A stretch of 45,603 nucleotides of DNA from Gammaproteobacteria bacterium (GTDB lineage Bacteria > Pseudomonadota > Gammaproteobacteria > Pseudomonadales > Azotimanducaceae): positions 1 through 45,603 of the forward strand of contig JAPPND010000051.1 in assembly GCA_028818795.1 (NCBI GenBank), given 5' to 3'. This document shows, piece after piece, positions 25,231-32,817 of this stretch. Position numbers and translations under genes: made by a program. How positions within the stretch are numbered: the stretch's first letter is position 1; the number at the start of each line of letters is the position of its first letter. The notes under the pieces were generated by a model. That model was not told where the DNA came from. It did no database searches and saw only the letters and a program-made list of their open reading frames with translations.

Positions 25231-25602
25231 CTAGCCCCCTTCGGCAGGGGCTTCGGCGTCGCCTTCGGCCTCGGCGGCTTCACCTTCGGCTTCGCCCTCG
25301 GCGGCTTCGGCAGCTTCGCCCTCGGCAGCTTCGCCTTCGGCGGCTTCGCCTTCGACCGCCTCTTCGCCACCTTCAGCCGGTTCGGCCTCGGTGATTTCGG
25401 TGGCCGCCACCGTCGGGGCTGCTTCGACCTCGGTCGCGGGAACCTCGGCCTCTTCGACCTCGGTAGCGGGCATCGTCTCTTCTTCCGCTGCTTGTTCGCA
25501 GCCAGCCAACCCTACGACCAAGAAGCCGGCGAGAACCGCGCCCCCTACACGAGAGCTCCTCAAACCAGAAAGTGTGCCGTCGATCATGTGTGAAAGCGTC
25601 AT
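25231..25602 (-). CDS. Acidic repeat lipoprotein
   Basis: The 123-residue protein starts at ATG 25602, with GGGAGG at good spacing. It has an N-terminal signal ending in a lipobox, FLVVGLAGC, so the Cys would be lipidated and the protein held in the inner or outer membrane. The rest, about 80 residues, is made almost only of Glu, Ala, Gly, Thr and Val with repeats of the type GEAAE. It has no hydrophobic core and is expected to be disordered and strongly negative. No family is recognised. The DNA repeats give a Gly/Phe-rich shadow frame on the plus strand. It is divergent from the alpha/beta hydrolase gene. Confidence 0.7.
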   Translation of the reverse strand: MTLSHMIDGTLSGLRSSRVGGAVLAGFLVVGLAGCEQAAEEETMPATEVEEAEVPATEVEAAPTVAATEITEAEPAEGGEEAVEGEAAEGEAAEGEAAEAAEGEAEGEAAEAEGDAEAPAEGG

Positions 25603-25772
25603 AATTGCTCCTCCCAAACTCAAGCTGGCCATACGCTTAGATCCCGTCGAACGGCGTGAACCCCACCCCGACGGCTTTGCTATGGTCGCAACGTTGAGCA
25701 TACAACAGATCGAGCGCCCCTGTGAAAGCCCTGAGGTCCACCGCAACGAGTGAGGAACGACCCGAAGGATCG

Positions 25773-26663
25773 ATGCCCCCGGTTCTGAAAGGAGGACCCA
25801 CGTCGCACATCTACTTCTCGCAGCGCCTGCGCCTGCACTACGTGGATTGGGGCAACGAGGATGCGCCGGCCATGCTCCTGGTGCACGGCGGGCGCGACCA
25901 CTGCCGCAACTGGGACTGGGTGGCGCACGAATTGAAGTCCGACTACCACATCATCGCGCCGGATCTGCGCGGCCACGGGGATTCCCAATGGCTAGTGGGC
26001 GGTGCCTACACGACCATCGACTACGTCTACGACATAGCCCAGCTCGTGCGCCAGGCTCGCCTCGACGACGTCGTGGTGATCGGCCACTCCATGGGAGGGT
26101 CCGTGTCGCTCGCGTTCACGGGCCTGTACCCTGAAAGGGTCAAGAAGCTCGTCTCCATCGAGGGCATGGGCATGTCGCCCGCTGCCGCCGACGACTCGAC
26201 ACCCGGGCATGAGCGGCTGCTCGGCTGGGTGGACAACCTGCGCCAACTGTCCGGTCGAATCCCGAGGCGCTACGCGACGCTCGAAGACGCGTTCCAACGG
26301 ATGTACCAGGCCAACCCGCACCTCACCGAAGACCAGGCCCGGCACCTCACCATCCACGGCAGCAACCAGAACGAAGACGGCACATACAGTTGGAAGTTCG
26401 ACAACTACATGCGGGCCTGGTCGCCGTTGGGACTCTCCGCTCGGCAGACCGTCGGTCTCTATCGGCGCATCACCTGCCCGACGCTGTTGGTCCATGGTGC
26501 CGAGTCCTGGGCGTCGGACCCGGAGGAAGACGGTCGCCTCGAGTATTTTCGGGACGCGCGGTCCGTGGGCGTGGAGAATGCCGGGCATTGGGTCCACCAC
26601 GACCGCCTAGACGAGTTCCTCTCGATTCTCCGCGACTTCCTCGCCGATGAACCAGGCGCTTGA
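25773..26663 (+). CDS. Alpha/beta hydrolase
   Basis: The protein has the alpha/beta hydrolase fold: LHYVDWGNEDAPAMLLVHGGRDHCRNWD with the oxyanion HGG, APDLRGHGDS, and the nucleophile elbow VVIGHSMGGSVSLAF with Ser near residue 110. The late acid is probably in the WASDPEEDGR region, and the catalytic His is in VENAGHWVHHDRLDEF. The ATG at 25773 is preferred because AAGGA lies five bases upstream; an ATG at 25722 would add 17 unalike residues. The substrate is unknown; relatives include epoxide hydrolases, dehalogenases and C-C hydrolases. The next gene starts 17 bases before its stop, so the two are probably co-translated. Confidence 0.88.
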   Translation: MPPVLKGGPTSHIYFSQRLRLHYVDWGNEDAPAMLLVHGGRDHCRNWDWVAHELKSDYHIIAPDLRGHGDSQWLVGGAYTTIDYVYDIAQLVRQARLDDVVVIGHSMGGSVSLAFTGLYPERVKKLVSIEGMGMSPAAADDSTPGHERLLGWVDNLRQLSGRIPRRYATLEDAFQRMYQANPHLTEDQARHLTIHGSNQNEDGTYSWKFDNYMRAWSPLGLSARQTVGLYRRITCPTLLVHGAESWASDPEEDGRLEYFRDARSVGVENAGHWVHHDRLDEFLSILRDFLADEPGA

Positions 26664-27711
26664 CGCGCTCATCGCCGCGATCCACCAGGCGCCACGCAGT
26701 GGCGTGTTCGCGGTAACGGGAGGCGGGTCGGGCTTGCTGTCGAGTCTGCTCGGCGTGGGTGGTGCATCGGCAACGGTCCTGGAGGCGATCGTCCCCTATG
26801 CAGTCCGGTCGTTGCACGAGTGGCTCGGCATGGCGCCCGCGCAGGCATGCAGCGACGAGACCGCGAGATCCATTGCCATGCGCGCCTTCCTGCGAGCGGT
26901 GGAGCTAGGCGGCGACTTCGGGTTCGCGGTCACGGCGTCTTTGGCGACGACTCGACCCAAGCGCGGGGCGCTCCGCGCCCATCTTGCCTTCCAGGATGCA
27001 ATGAGCACGCGAACTTGGCGCTTGGATTTCGAAGGATCCGCGGGCGACCGCCCGGAACAGGAGCGGGAGCTCGCCGCAGTAGCCGTCGAAGCCCTTGGCC
27101 AGGCGCTGGATGTCGGCGACGCGCCGAGAGTCCCCGGAACCCACGCGCAGGGCGACGAGGCGCTCGCCGAGTTGATGCTCGGCAAGCGTGGGCGTGTCCG
27201 CGACGTCGTCTTCGATGCGGTATTGCCCGGGGCGTTCAACCCGGTCCACGACGGGCACCGGCGCATGCGGGCGGATGCCGAGCGCCGCCTTGGTCGGCGG
27301 GTGGGGTATGAGCTTTCCATTGCCAACGTGGACAAGCCGCCCCTGGACTACCGCGAGCTCAACTCGCGCCTCGAGCAATTCGAAGCCGGAGAAGTGCTAT
27401 TGACCAATGCGCCGACCTTTGTCGACAAGGCTCGCACCCTCGGCGGTGTCGTTTTCGTCGTCGGAACCGACACCATGAAGCGCGTGGCCGAACCCCGCTA
27501 CTACGGCGGCGTGGAAGTGCGCGACGCCGCGGTCGAGGAACTCGCGACGCTCGGTTGTCGTTTCCTGGTGTACGGACGGCTCGACGCTGGCGTGTTCGCG
27601 ACGCTTTCCGACTTGGCGTTGCCGGCTGCGCTTGCGGACATCAGCAGTGGCGTGCCCGAGTCCGAGTTCCGCAACGACCTGTCGTCCACGGCGTTGCGCC
27701 TGCCTCCGTAG
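26647..27711 (+). CDS. CinA-like - nucleotidyltransferase fusion, possible NMN-recycling enzyme
   Basis: The 354-residue protein has two parts. Residues about 1-155 resemble the C-terminal CinA/PncC domain, which deamidates nicotinamide mononucleotide: AVTGGGSGLLSSLLGVGGAS, AIVPYAVRSLHEWLG, GFAVTASLATTRPKRG. Residues about 190-354 are a cytidylyltransferase-like domain with the nucleotide motif LPGAFNPVHDGHRRM, ISAN-like ELSIANVDKPPLDYREL, FVVGTDTMKRVAEPRYYGG and a closing RNDLSSTALR resembling the ISSTxxR motif. Plant proteins with this two-part order are known to me, without a settled function. NMN deamidation followed by adenylylation would feed NAD synthesis, which is an inference. It overlaps the hydrolase gene by 17 bases. 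The TAG stop is the start of a hairpin repeat. Confidence 0.78.
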   Translation: MNQALDALIAAIHQAPRSGVFAVTGGGSGLLSSLLGVGGASATVLEAIVPYAVRSLHEWLGMAPAQACSDETARSIAMRAFLRAVELGGDFGFAVTASLATTRPKRGALRAHLAFQDAMSTRTWRLDFEGSAGDRPEQERELAAVAVEALGQALDVGDAPRVPGTHAQGDEALAELMLGKRGRVRDVVFDAVLPGAFNPVHDGHRRMRADAERRLGRRVGYELSIANVDKPPLDYRELNSRLEQFEAGEVLLTNAPTFVDKARTLGGVVFVVGTDTMKRVAEPRYYGGVEVRDAAVEELATLGCRFLVYGRLDAGVFATLSDLALPAALADISSGVPESEFRNDLSSTALRLPP

Positions 27712-27796
27712 GGGCGACCCTATCGCGCCCGAAGGGCGCGCGGTCGCCCGTCTTGGAGCCATGGTGCGCCAACGGGGACAAGCCCGTCCCCCGTGA
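27706..27796 (+). repeat. GTAG-hairpin repeats between convergent genes
   Basis: The first copy starts at CCGTAG, whose TAG (27709-27711) is the stop of the preceding gene. Its outer stem is GGGCGACC at 27712-27719 with GGTCGCCC at 27742-27749. The loop is replaced by an inner perfect hairpin of CGCGCCC, GAA, GGGCGCG at 27724-27740. A second, weaker copy at 27773-27795 has an ACAAG loop flanked by ACGGGG and CCCGTCCCC. Both lie between the convergent CinA-like and Fpg/Nei genes. Confidence 0.8.
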
Positions 27797-27800
27797 GTGT

Positions 27801-28694
27801 TTACGGTGACCCCTCGAGATCCTCGATCCGCTTCGGATAGGTGTCCTTCAGCAGCCGCGACAGCGAACGGTCCGCCAGCAACCGGCCGCCGGTCTGGCAC
27901 CGGGCGCAGTAGTTGGACTCGTTCTCCGACTTGACGATGCGCTGCACGGGCGCGCCGCAAACCACGCACGGCTCGCGGTACTTGCCGTGGACGGCCATCT
28001 GCGGATGGAACGCGGTGACCTTGGCCGGGAACTTTCCGCCCGTCTCCTTGCGCAGCGTGTCCGCCCAGCGCGTGAGGACGTCGCGGCCGGTGTCGAATAG
28101 CTTGCGGGCTTCTTCCGCCGTCATGTTCCTACCGAGCTTGAAGGGGGACATTCCCGCCTCGAAGAGGATCTCGTCGCTGTAGGCATTGCCGATGCCCGCG
28201 AACACCCGTTGGTCGGTGAGCGCCCGCTTAACGGTATGGGGCGTCGATTGCAGACGTTCGAAGAACGCCTCGAACTCGATGTCCAGCACTTCGAGGCCCC
28301 CGGGGTCTAGCGCGGCAAGCTCGCCACGACCCCGCACCAGCCGCAGCGATGCCCGCCGTTTCCGGCTCGCCTCGGTGAAGACGAGGGATCCGTTGTCGAA
28401 GTCGAAGGCCGCGAGGCCGTTGCGCTTGGGGATGGGTTTGTGTTCGTCGTACCAGCGCAGGCGACCGGCGATCATGAGATGCATCACGACGAAAAAATCC
28501 CCGGCGAGTTCCAGGACGATCTGCTTGGCGAGCCGGCGCACGTCGACGACCTCCCGGCCGACGACCTCGTCCACGGCGGGAGAGACCGATCGCAACAGGA
28601 ACGGACTGGCGAACCGGATGCCGTCCAGGGAGCGCCCCACCACGCGATCGTCGAGGTGTTCGACGTAGACCGTGAGGTCGGGAATTTCAGGCAT
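27801..28694 (-). CDS. Fpg/Nei family DNA glycosylase
   Basis: The 297-residue protein is a base-excision glycosylase/AP lyase of the formamidopyrimidine/endonuclease VIII family. It starts MPEIPDL, giving the catalytic Pro2 and Glu3 after Met removal. VRRLAKQIVLEL holds the conserved Lys, a helix-two-turn-helix region has RVFAGIGNAYSDEILFEAGMSP, and the C-terminal zinc finger has CVVCGAPVQRIVKSENESNYCARCQTGGR. The start PEIPDL differs from the PELPEV of canonical MutM, so it may be a side branch with other lesion preference. It is the usual length. It is divergent from the enoyl-CoA hydratase gene. Confidence 0.9.
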   Translation of the reverse strand: MPEIPDLTVYVEHLDDRVVGRSLDGIRFASPFLLRSVSPAVDEVVGREVVDVRRLAKQIVLELAGDFFVVMHLMIAGRLRWYDEHKPIPKRNGLAAFDFDNGSLVFTEASRKRRASLRLVRGRGELAALDPGGLEVLDIEFEAFFERLQSTPHTVKRALTDQRVFAGIGNAYSDEILFEAGMSPFKLGRNMTAEEARKLFDTGRDVLTRWADTLRKETGGKFPAKVTAFHPQMAVHGKYREPCVVCGAPVQRIVKSENESNYCARCQTGGRLLADRSLSRLLKDTYPKRIEDLEGSP

Positions 28695-28769
28695 CGCCGG
28701 GGCCCTAAGGCCCGTTGCCGAGTTGCGTGTCTGCTACCATGCGTGTCCTTTTCGCACGAGGGGGAGATC

Positions 28770-29573
28770 ATGTCCGGCAACTACGCGGACATCAACGTGG
28801 GTGTGGACGGTCACGTCGCCACGGTGGAGATCGACCGGCCGCCGCACAACTTCTTCGATCGCTACCTGATCTCGCAGATCGCCGATGCCTACGCCGAATG
28901 CGACGACGATCCGGAATGTCGAGCCATCGTGCTCGCCTCCAACGGCAAGTCGTTCTGCGCCGGCGCGAACTTCGGCTCGGGCCGGGAGGAGCGGTCCGGC
29001 CACGAGGAGTTCTCCGAGGATGGCTTCCGGAATACCACGGGCATGCTCTACCGGGAGGGCGTGCGGTTGTTCTCCGCGAAAACGCCGGTGGTCGCGGCGG
29101 TGCAGGGCGCGGCCATCGGCGGCGGGTTCGGCCTGGCGCTGTCCGCCGACTTTCGGGTTGGCGCCCCGGAGGCTCGGTTCTCGGCCAACTTCGTCAAGCT
29201 CGGCATCCATCCGGGTTTCGGGCTGACGGTGACGCTGCCCAATCTCATCGGCAAGCAGGCCGCCAACCTCATGTTCCTCACCGGACGGCGAATAAAGGGC
29301 GAGGAAGCGCACTCCCTGGGTCTTATCGATCAACTGGTGCCTCTCGACGAAGTGCGCAGCGCTGCGGGCGCGCTCGCGGCGGAGATCGCGGAGAACGCGC
29401 CGCTTGCCATCGGTTCCGTGCGCGCCACGGTTCGCCATGGTCTTGCCGAGGAAATCGCCCGGGCGACCGACCACGAACTCGCGGAACAGCAGTGGTTGCG
29501 AGCCACCGAAGATGCCGAGGAGGGCATTCGCGCCGTGGCGGAGCGGCGTCCTGGGGATTTCAAAGGGCGCTAA
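28770..29573 (+). CDS. Enoyl-CoA hydratase/isomerase family protein
   Basis: The 267-residue protein is a crotonase-fold enzyme. It has VATVEIDRPPHNFFDRYLI, the CoA-binding loop IVLASNGKSFCAGANF, the oxyanion-hole segment VVAAVQGAAIGGGFGLALSADFRV, and FVKLGIHPGFGLTVTLPNLIG, where the second catalytic acidic position of hydratases reads differently (HPGFG). The reaction on the CoA ester is therefore uncertain: hydratase, isomerase or hydrolase. The ATG at 28770 follows GGGGGAGA. The next gene starts two bases after its stop, and an operon with the LLM oxidoreductase and SDR is likely. Confidence 0.9.
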   Translation: MSGNYADINVGVDGHVATVEIDRPPHNFFDRYLISQIADAYAECDDDPECRAIVLASNGKSFCAGANFGSGREERSGHEEFSEDGFRNTTGMLYREGVRLFSAKTPVVAAVQGAAIGGGFGLALSADFRVGAPEARFSANFVKLGIHPGFGLTVTLPNLIGKQAANLMFLTGRRIKGEEAHSLGLIDQLVPLDEVRSAAGALAAEIAENAPLAIGSVRATVRHGLAEEIARATDHELAEQQWLRATEDAEEGIRAVAERRPGDFKGR

Positions 29574-29574
29574 G

Positions 29575-30447
29575 TTGGAACTCGGCAAGTTCGGAGTCTG
29601 GTTCTTCACCGACCGGCTGACTGCCAGGGACGCAGCTGCCGCGGCGCGTCGTATCGAGCAACTCGGCTACGGCGCGCTGTGGATTCCGGAGACCATGGGC
29701 CGCAACCCGTTCGCCCATGCGGCCTGGCTGCTCGCGAACACCGACCGGCTAGTCGTTGCGACGGGCATCGCCAACATCTATCACCGGGAGCCCGGCGTCA
29801 CCGTGCAGGCGCAGAAGACCTTGGCGGAGCAGTCCGGCAATCGCTTCCTGCTCGGGCTCGGCGTCTCCCACAAGCCCCTGGTCGAGGGCCTGCGCGGACT
29901 CACCTACGGCAAACCGGTCGCCACGATGCGAACCTATCTCGAGAAAATGGCGGTTTCGCCCTATACGAGCATCGAACCCGACGCGGTGCCGCCGACGGTG
30001 ATCGCCGCCCTCGGACCGAAAATGCTGGACCTGGCTCGCGATGCCACCCACGGCGCGCATCCCTATTTCACGTCGCCCATGCACACCCGCATCGCGCGGG
30101 AGATTCTCGGTCCCGACAAGTGGCTCTGCGTTGAGCAGAAGGTGGTCATGGAGACGGACCCGGACAAGGCGCGAGGATTGGCCCGGGCGACGGCCCGTAC
30201 CTACCAGGCATTGCCCAACTACCGGAACAACTGGCTGCGCATGGGGCTCAGCGAAGAAGATATCGCAGGGGACGGCTCAGACGCCTTCATCGATGCCACC
30301 TTCGCCTGGGGCGATGCCGAGGCCGTACGCCAACGCGTTGATGAGCACTTCGAAGCCGGCGCGAGCCACGTCTGTATTCAACCCGTGAATCGGGACGGCC
30401 GGTTCGGCGAAGTGGATTGGGGGACCTTGGAGGCACTCGCACCATGA
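29575..30447 (+). CDS. LLM class F420-type oxidoreductase (TIGR03620-like)
   Basis: The 290-residue protein is a luciferase-like TIM barrel: KFGVWFFTDRLTARDAAAAAR, LGYGALWIPETMGRNPFAHAAWLLANT, VATGIANIYHREPGVTVQAQKTLAE, FLLGLGVSHKPLVEGLRG, and a closing HVCIQPV. The pattern fits the TIGR03620 group of presumed coenzyme F420-dependent enzymes. F420 is rare in gammaproteobacteria, so the cofactor could be F420 or FMN. The start is taken as TTG 29575, one base after the hydratase stop, because the alignable barrel begins there; no better start is seen. The stop overlaps the ATG of the SDR gene. Confidence 0.85.
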   Translation: MELGKFGVWFFTDRLTARDAAAAARRIEQLGYGALWIPETMGRNPFAHAAWLLANTDRLVVATGIANIYHREPGVTVQAQKTLAEQSGNRFLLGLGVSHKPLVEGLRGLTYGKPVATMRTYLEKMAVSPYTSIEPDAVPPTVIAALGPKMLDLARDATHGAHPYFTSPMHTRIAREILGPDKWLCVEQKVVMETDPDKARGLARATARTYQALPNYRNNWLRMGLSEEDIAGDGSDAFIDATFAWGDAEAVRQRVDEHFEAGASHVCIQPVNRDGRFGEVDWGTLEALAP

Positions 30448-31112
30448 GCGAATTCCTAGACAAACGCGCGGTCGTTACCGGTGCCGCAGGGGTGGTTGGA
30501 CGCGTCGTGGCCCAGGCGTTCCACGACGCCGGAGCAGACGTCACGGGCGTCGACATCGTCGAATACGAGGCGCCCTACCGAACGCTGGTCGCGGACCTGA
30601 TCGATCCGGAAGGTGCTCGCGGCGCGGTCGCCGAGATCGGCGAAATCGACATCCTCGCCAATATCGCCGGTGGTTTCACGATGGGCGACACCATCGCCGA
30701 GACCTCCGACGACACCTGGGACTTCATGATGAACTTGAACGCCCGCACGGTGCTCAACATGACCCGGGCGGTGGTGCCGGGCATGGTCGCCCGGGGTTCG
30801 GGCAAGATCGTCAACATCGGCGCCCGCGGCGCGTTGCGCGGTGCCGCCGCGATGGGTGCCTACGTGGCGTCGAAGAGCGTCGTGATTCGCTTGACCGAGA
30901 CCCTGGCCGACGAACTGAAGGCCAAGGGCGTCAACGTCAACTGCATTCTGCCGAGCATCATCGACACGCCGACCAACCGGGCGGATATGCCAAAGGCCAA
31001 GTTCTCGAACTGGGTGCCCCCGGAACACATCGCCAACGTCGTGCTGTTCCTGGCGTCTTCAGCCGCCGCCTCCGTCCACGGGGCGTCCATACCGGTGGAG
31101 GCGCTGGCGTAG
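30444..31112 (+). CDS. Short-chain dehydrogenase/reductase
   Basis: The 222-residue protein is a classical SDR with the cofactor motif VVTGAAGVVGRVVAQAF, the acidic VDIVEYEAP after strand 2 favouring NAD, ILANIAGGF in the NAG position and the catalytic YVASK. The usual Ser before the Tyr reads in NIGARGALRG and appears to be Ala or Gly, a variant seen in some SDRs that still work. The end IDTPTNRADMPKAKFSNWVPPE resembles active family members. The substrate is unknown. The ATG overlaps the stop of the LLM gene, so the three genes from 28770 form a likely operon. Confidence 0.9.
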   Translation: MSEFLDKRAVVTGAAGVVGRVVAQAFHDAGADVTGVDIVEYEAPYRTLVADLIDPEGARGAVAEIGEIDILANIAGGFTMGDTIAETSDDTWDFMMNLNARTVLNMTRAVVPGMVARGSGKIVNIGARGALRGAAAMGAYVASKSVVIRLTETLADELKAKGVNVNCILPSIIDTPTNRADMPKAKFSNWVPPEHIANVVLFLASSAAASVHGASIPVEALA

Positions 31113-31255
31113 CAACGCTCTAGCCTTGGCCAAGCGCGAATGCGCTAGGCGCAAGGTGTTCCGTTCATGTTCCGTTCAGGCAAGCGTGGCTATGGTTGCC
31201 GCGTCGCTGCCCGACTCCGGTCGCCCGCAGCTCGAAGTACAGCAGGAGAAGAGGA

Positions 31256-31699
31256 ATGAATGCTACGATGACTCTTGTTCGCGCCGCCAGTGCAGTGGGT
31301 CTCGGCTTGGTGCTGACGGGCTGCATGGCGCCGCAGGGCCAGCCGGTGACCGAACGCGATGCCGCCCTCACCCAGGGCAATGTGCAGATGAACCTTGAGG
31401 TCGGCCTGACCACGAAGGCCGACGTGATCGAGACGTTCGGTGCGCCGAACGTGACCACCCGCGACGGCGAGGGCCAGGAGGTCTGGTCGTACCAGCGGGC
31501 GGCACGGGTGTCCCAGTCGTCGAGCCGTTCGGGCCTGTGGAACATCATGCTGTTCCCGGGCGCACGTGGCGTCGGAGGCGGGCTCGGCGCCTCCTCGTCC
31601 ACCGGATTCGAGACCGCGTCGCGCATGATCACGCTGATCATCAAGTTCGACGCCAACGACGTGGTCACCGACTTCAACAGCCGCGCCGCCACGTTCTAG
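31256..31699 (+). CDS. Lipoprotein with a SmpA/BamE-like domain
   Basis: The 147-residue protein has a lipoprotein signal, LVRAASAVGLGLVLTGC, with Cys near residue 23. The mature part has VGLTTKADVIETFGAPNVTTRDGEGQEVWSYQ, which follows the pattern of the SmpA/OmlA (BamE-like) fold, then a Gly/Ser-rich hydrophobic segment and IKFDANDVVTDFN. Such proteins sit at the outer membrane periplasmic face; the canonical BamE role cannot be claimed. The ATG at 31256 follows AGGAGAAGAGG. A second lipoprotein gene follows after 24 bases. Confidence 0.8.
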   Translation: MNATMTLVRAASAVGLGLVLTGCMAPQGQPVTERDAALTQGNVQMNLEVGLTTKADVIETFGAPNVTTRDGEGQEVWSYQRAARVSQSSSRSGLWNIMLFPGARGVGGGLGASSSTGFETASRMITLIIKFDANDVVTDFNSRAATF

Positions 31700-31723
31700 G
31701 CAGCGCGCTGGAGGAGAACACCG

Positions 31724-32206
31724 ATGAACCGCACGCCCTGCCTGGCTGCCCTCGTTTTGGCAGCGGCGGCCGTAACCGGCGGCTGCGTCGCCATGCCGCC
31801 GGAACCGACGCCCCTCGAACTGCAGACCTTGCAGTCGAGGGAGTACGAGCAGGACAAGCAGCTAGTGTTTTCAAGCGTGATGTCCGTGTTCCAGGACATG
31901 GGCTACACACCGACCAGCGCGGATCTGGAAACCGGCTTCATCAGCGCGGAGAGTGCCGTGCAGGGCGGTTTCAAACTCCTTGACCTGCTCATCGACGACG
32001 CGAGCGTGGTCCAGACTCGGGCCACCGCCTACATCGAACGGGTCGGCGAGGCCACCCGCGTCCGGCTCAGCTTCGTGGAAGTCCGGAGCACCTCGTCCGT
32101 GACGGGCCAGACCGACCGGCGCGATGTGCAGGTGCTCGACCCGATGGTCTACCAGAACGCCTTCGAGCGCATCGAACAGGCCGTCTTCGTACGCTCCGCC
32201 AACTGA
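31724..32206 (+). CDS. Lipoprotein of unknown function
   Basis: The 160-residue protein has a signal sequence ending in a lipobox, AAAVTGGC, with the Cys near residue 21. The mature part has a possible alpha/beta domain: REYEQDKQLVFSSVMSVFQDMGYTPTSADLETGFISAESAV, then TRATAYIERVGEATRVRLSFVEVRS and YQNAFERIEQAVFV. This resembles a common bacterial lipoprotein pattern in which a strand-helix repeat reports on degraded paralogs, but I cannot name a family. It is the second of two lipoprotein genes in a row and may work with the BamE-like protein upstream. GGAGGAGA lies before the ATG. Confidence 0.75.
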   Translation: MNRTPCLAALVLAAAAVTGGCVAMPPEPTPLELQTLQSREYEQDKQLVFSSVMSVFQDMGYTPTSADLETGFISAESAVQGGFKLLDLLIDDASVVQTRATAYIERVGEATRVRLSFVEVRSTSSVTGQTDRRDVQVLDPMVYQNAFERIEQAVFVRSAN

Positions 32207-32251
32207 CTCGCTCGCCCTCGCCCGTTCCTTTCTGGCGGGAAAGGTTTCGAG

Positions 32252-32281
32252 GACGGGACACCACAAGGGTGTCCCCTACAG
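32252..32281 (-). repeat. GTAG-hairpin repeat at the flavin reductase stop
   Basis: The stem is GGGACACC at 32255-32262 and GGTGTCCC at 32268-32275 around the loop ACAAG at 32263-32267. CCTACA follows, and the CTA at 32276-32278 is the complement of the flavin reductase TAG stop. Compared with the copy at 211-231, the stem bases differ on both arms while pairing and loop are kept. Confidence 0.85.
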
Positions 32282-32740
32282 GCCGTACTCGCCGCGGAAG
32301 TAAATCAACGGTCGGGCGTCTTGCCTCAGCGTCTCGAACGCCACGACCCGCCCCACGGCGACCGTGTGGTCGCCGGCATCGTGTTCGGCATCGAGCGCGC
32401 ACTCGACGTAGGCGATTGCGCCGCCAAGGATGGGTGCCGACGTCGTGTTCGTGTTCCATGGCACGTCGGCGGCGCGTCCGGACTGGGCGAACTCTTCGCT
32501 GACGGCTTCCTGGTCGTCCGCCAGCACATTGATGCAGAAATGTCCGGTGGCCCGTATGCGAGGCCAACTCGTGCTCGTCTTGGCGGGGCAGATGGCGATG
32601 AGCGGCGGATCCAGCGACAGCGACACGAAGGATTGGGCGGCGAATCCCACCAGGGTGCCGTCCTCGTTGCCCGTGACGATCACGACGCCCGTGCAGTACT
32701 GCCCCATTGTGTCGCGATAGGCGCGGCTGTCGAAGTCCAT
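32276..32740 (-). CDS. Flavin reductase family protein
   Basis: The 154-residue protein has the FMN-binding split barrel of flavin reductases: YRDTMGQYCTGVVIVTG, GFAAQSFVSLSLDPPLIAICPAKTS, FCINVLADDQ, then AIAYVECALDAEHDAGDHTVAVGRVV and a closing PLIYFRGEYG. Such enzymes reduce free FMN or FAD for a partner monooxygenase. The start ATG 32740 was chosen over an upstream frame extension because the alignable domain starts there. It converges with the lipoprotein gene upstream of it on the map. A monooxygenase partner is not adjacent, unless the LLM enzyme at 29575 uses it. Confidence 0.9.
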   Translation of the reverse strand: MDFDSRAYRDTMGQYCTGVVIVTGNEDGTLVGFAAQSFVSLSLDPPLIAICPAKTSTSWPRIRATGHFCINVLADDQEAVSEEFAQSGRAADVPWNTNTTSAPILGGAIAYVECALDAEHDAGDHTVAVGRVVAFETLRQDARPLIYFRGEYGL

Positions 32741-32817
32741 CGTCCCAGTCCGTGATCCCAGGAAACGGATTATGGCGGGTTTGAGGGCAAGAGCGCGAAG
32801 GTGCGTTCCCGGGCAAA

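Noticed and set aside
25219-25593. Gly/Phe-rich 124-residue plus-strand frame
   Set aside because: It is the mirror of the GEAAE repeat of the acidic lipoprotein, which has a good ribosome-binding site and lipobox on the other strand.
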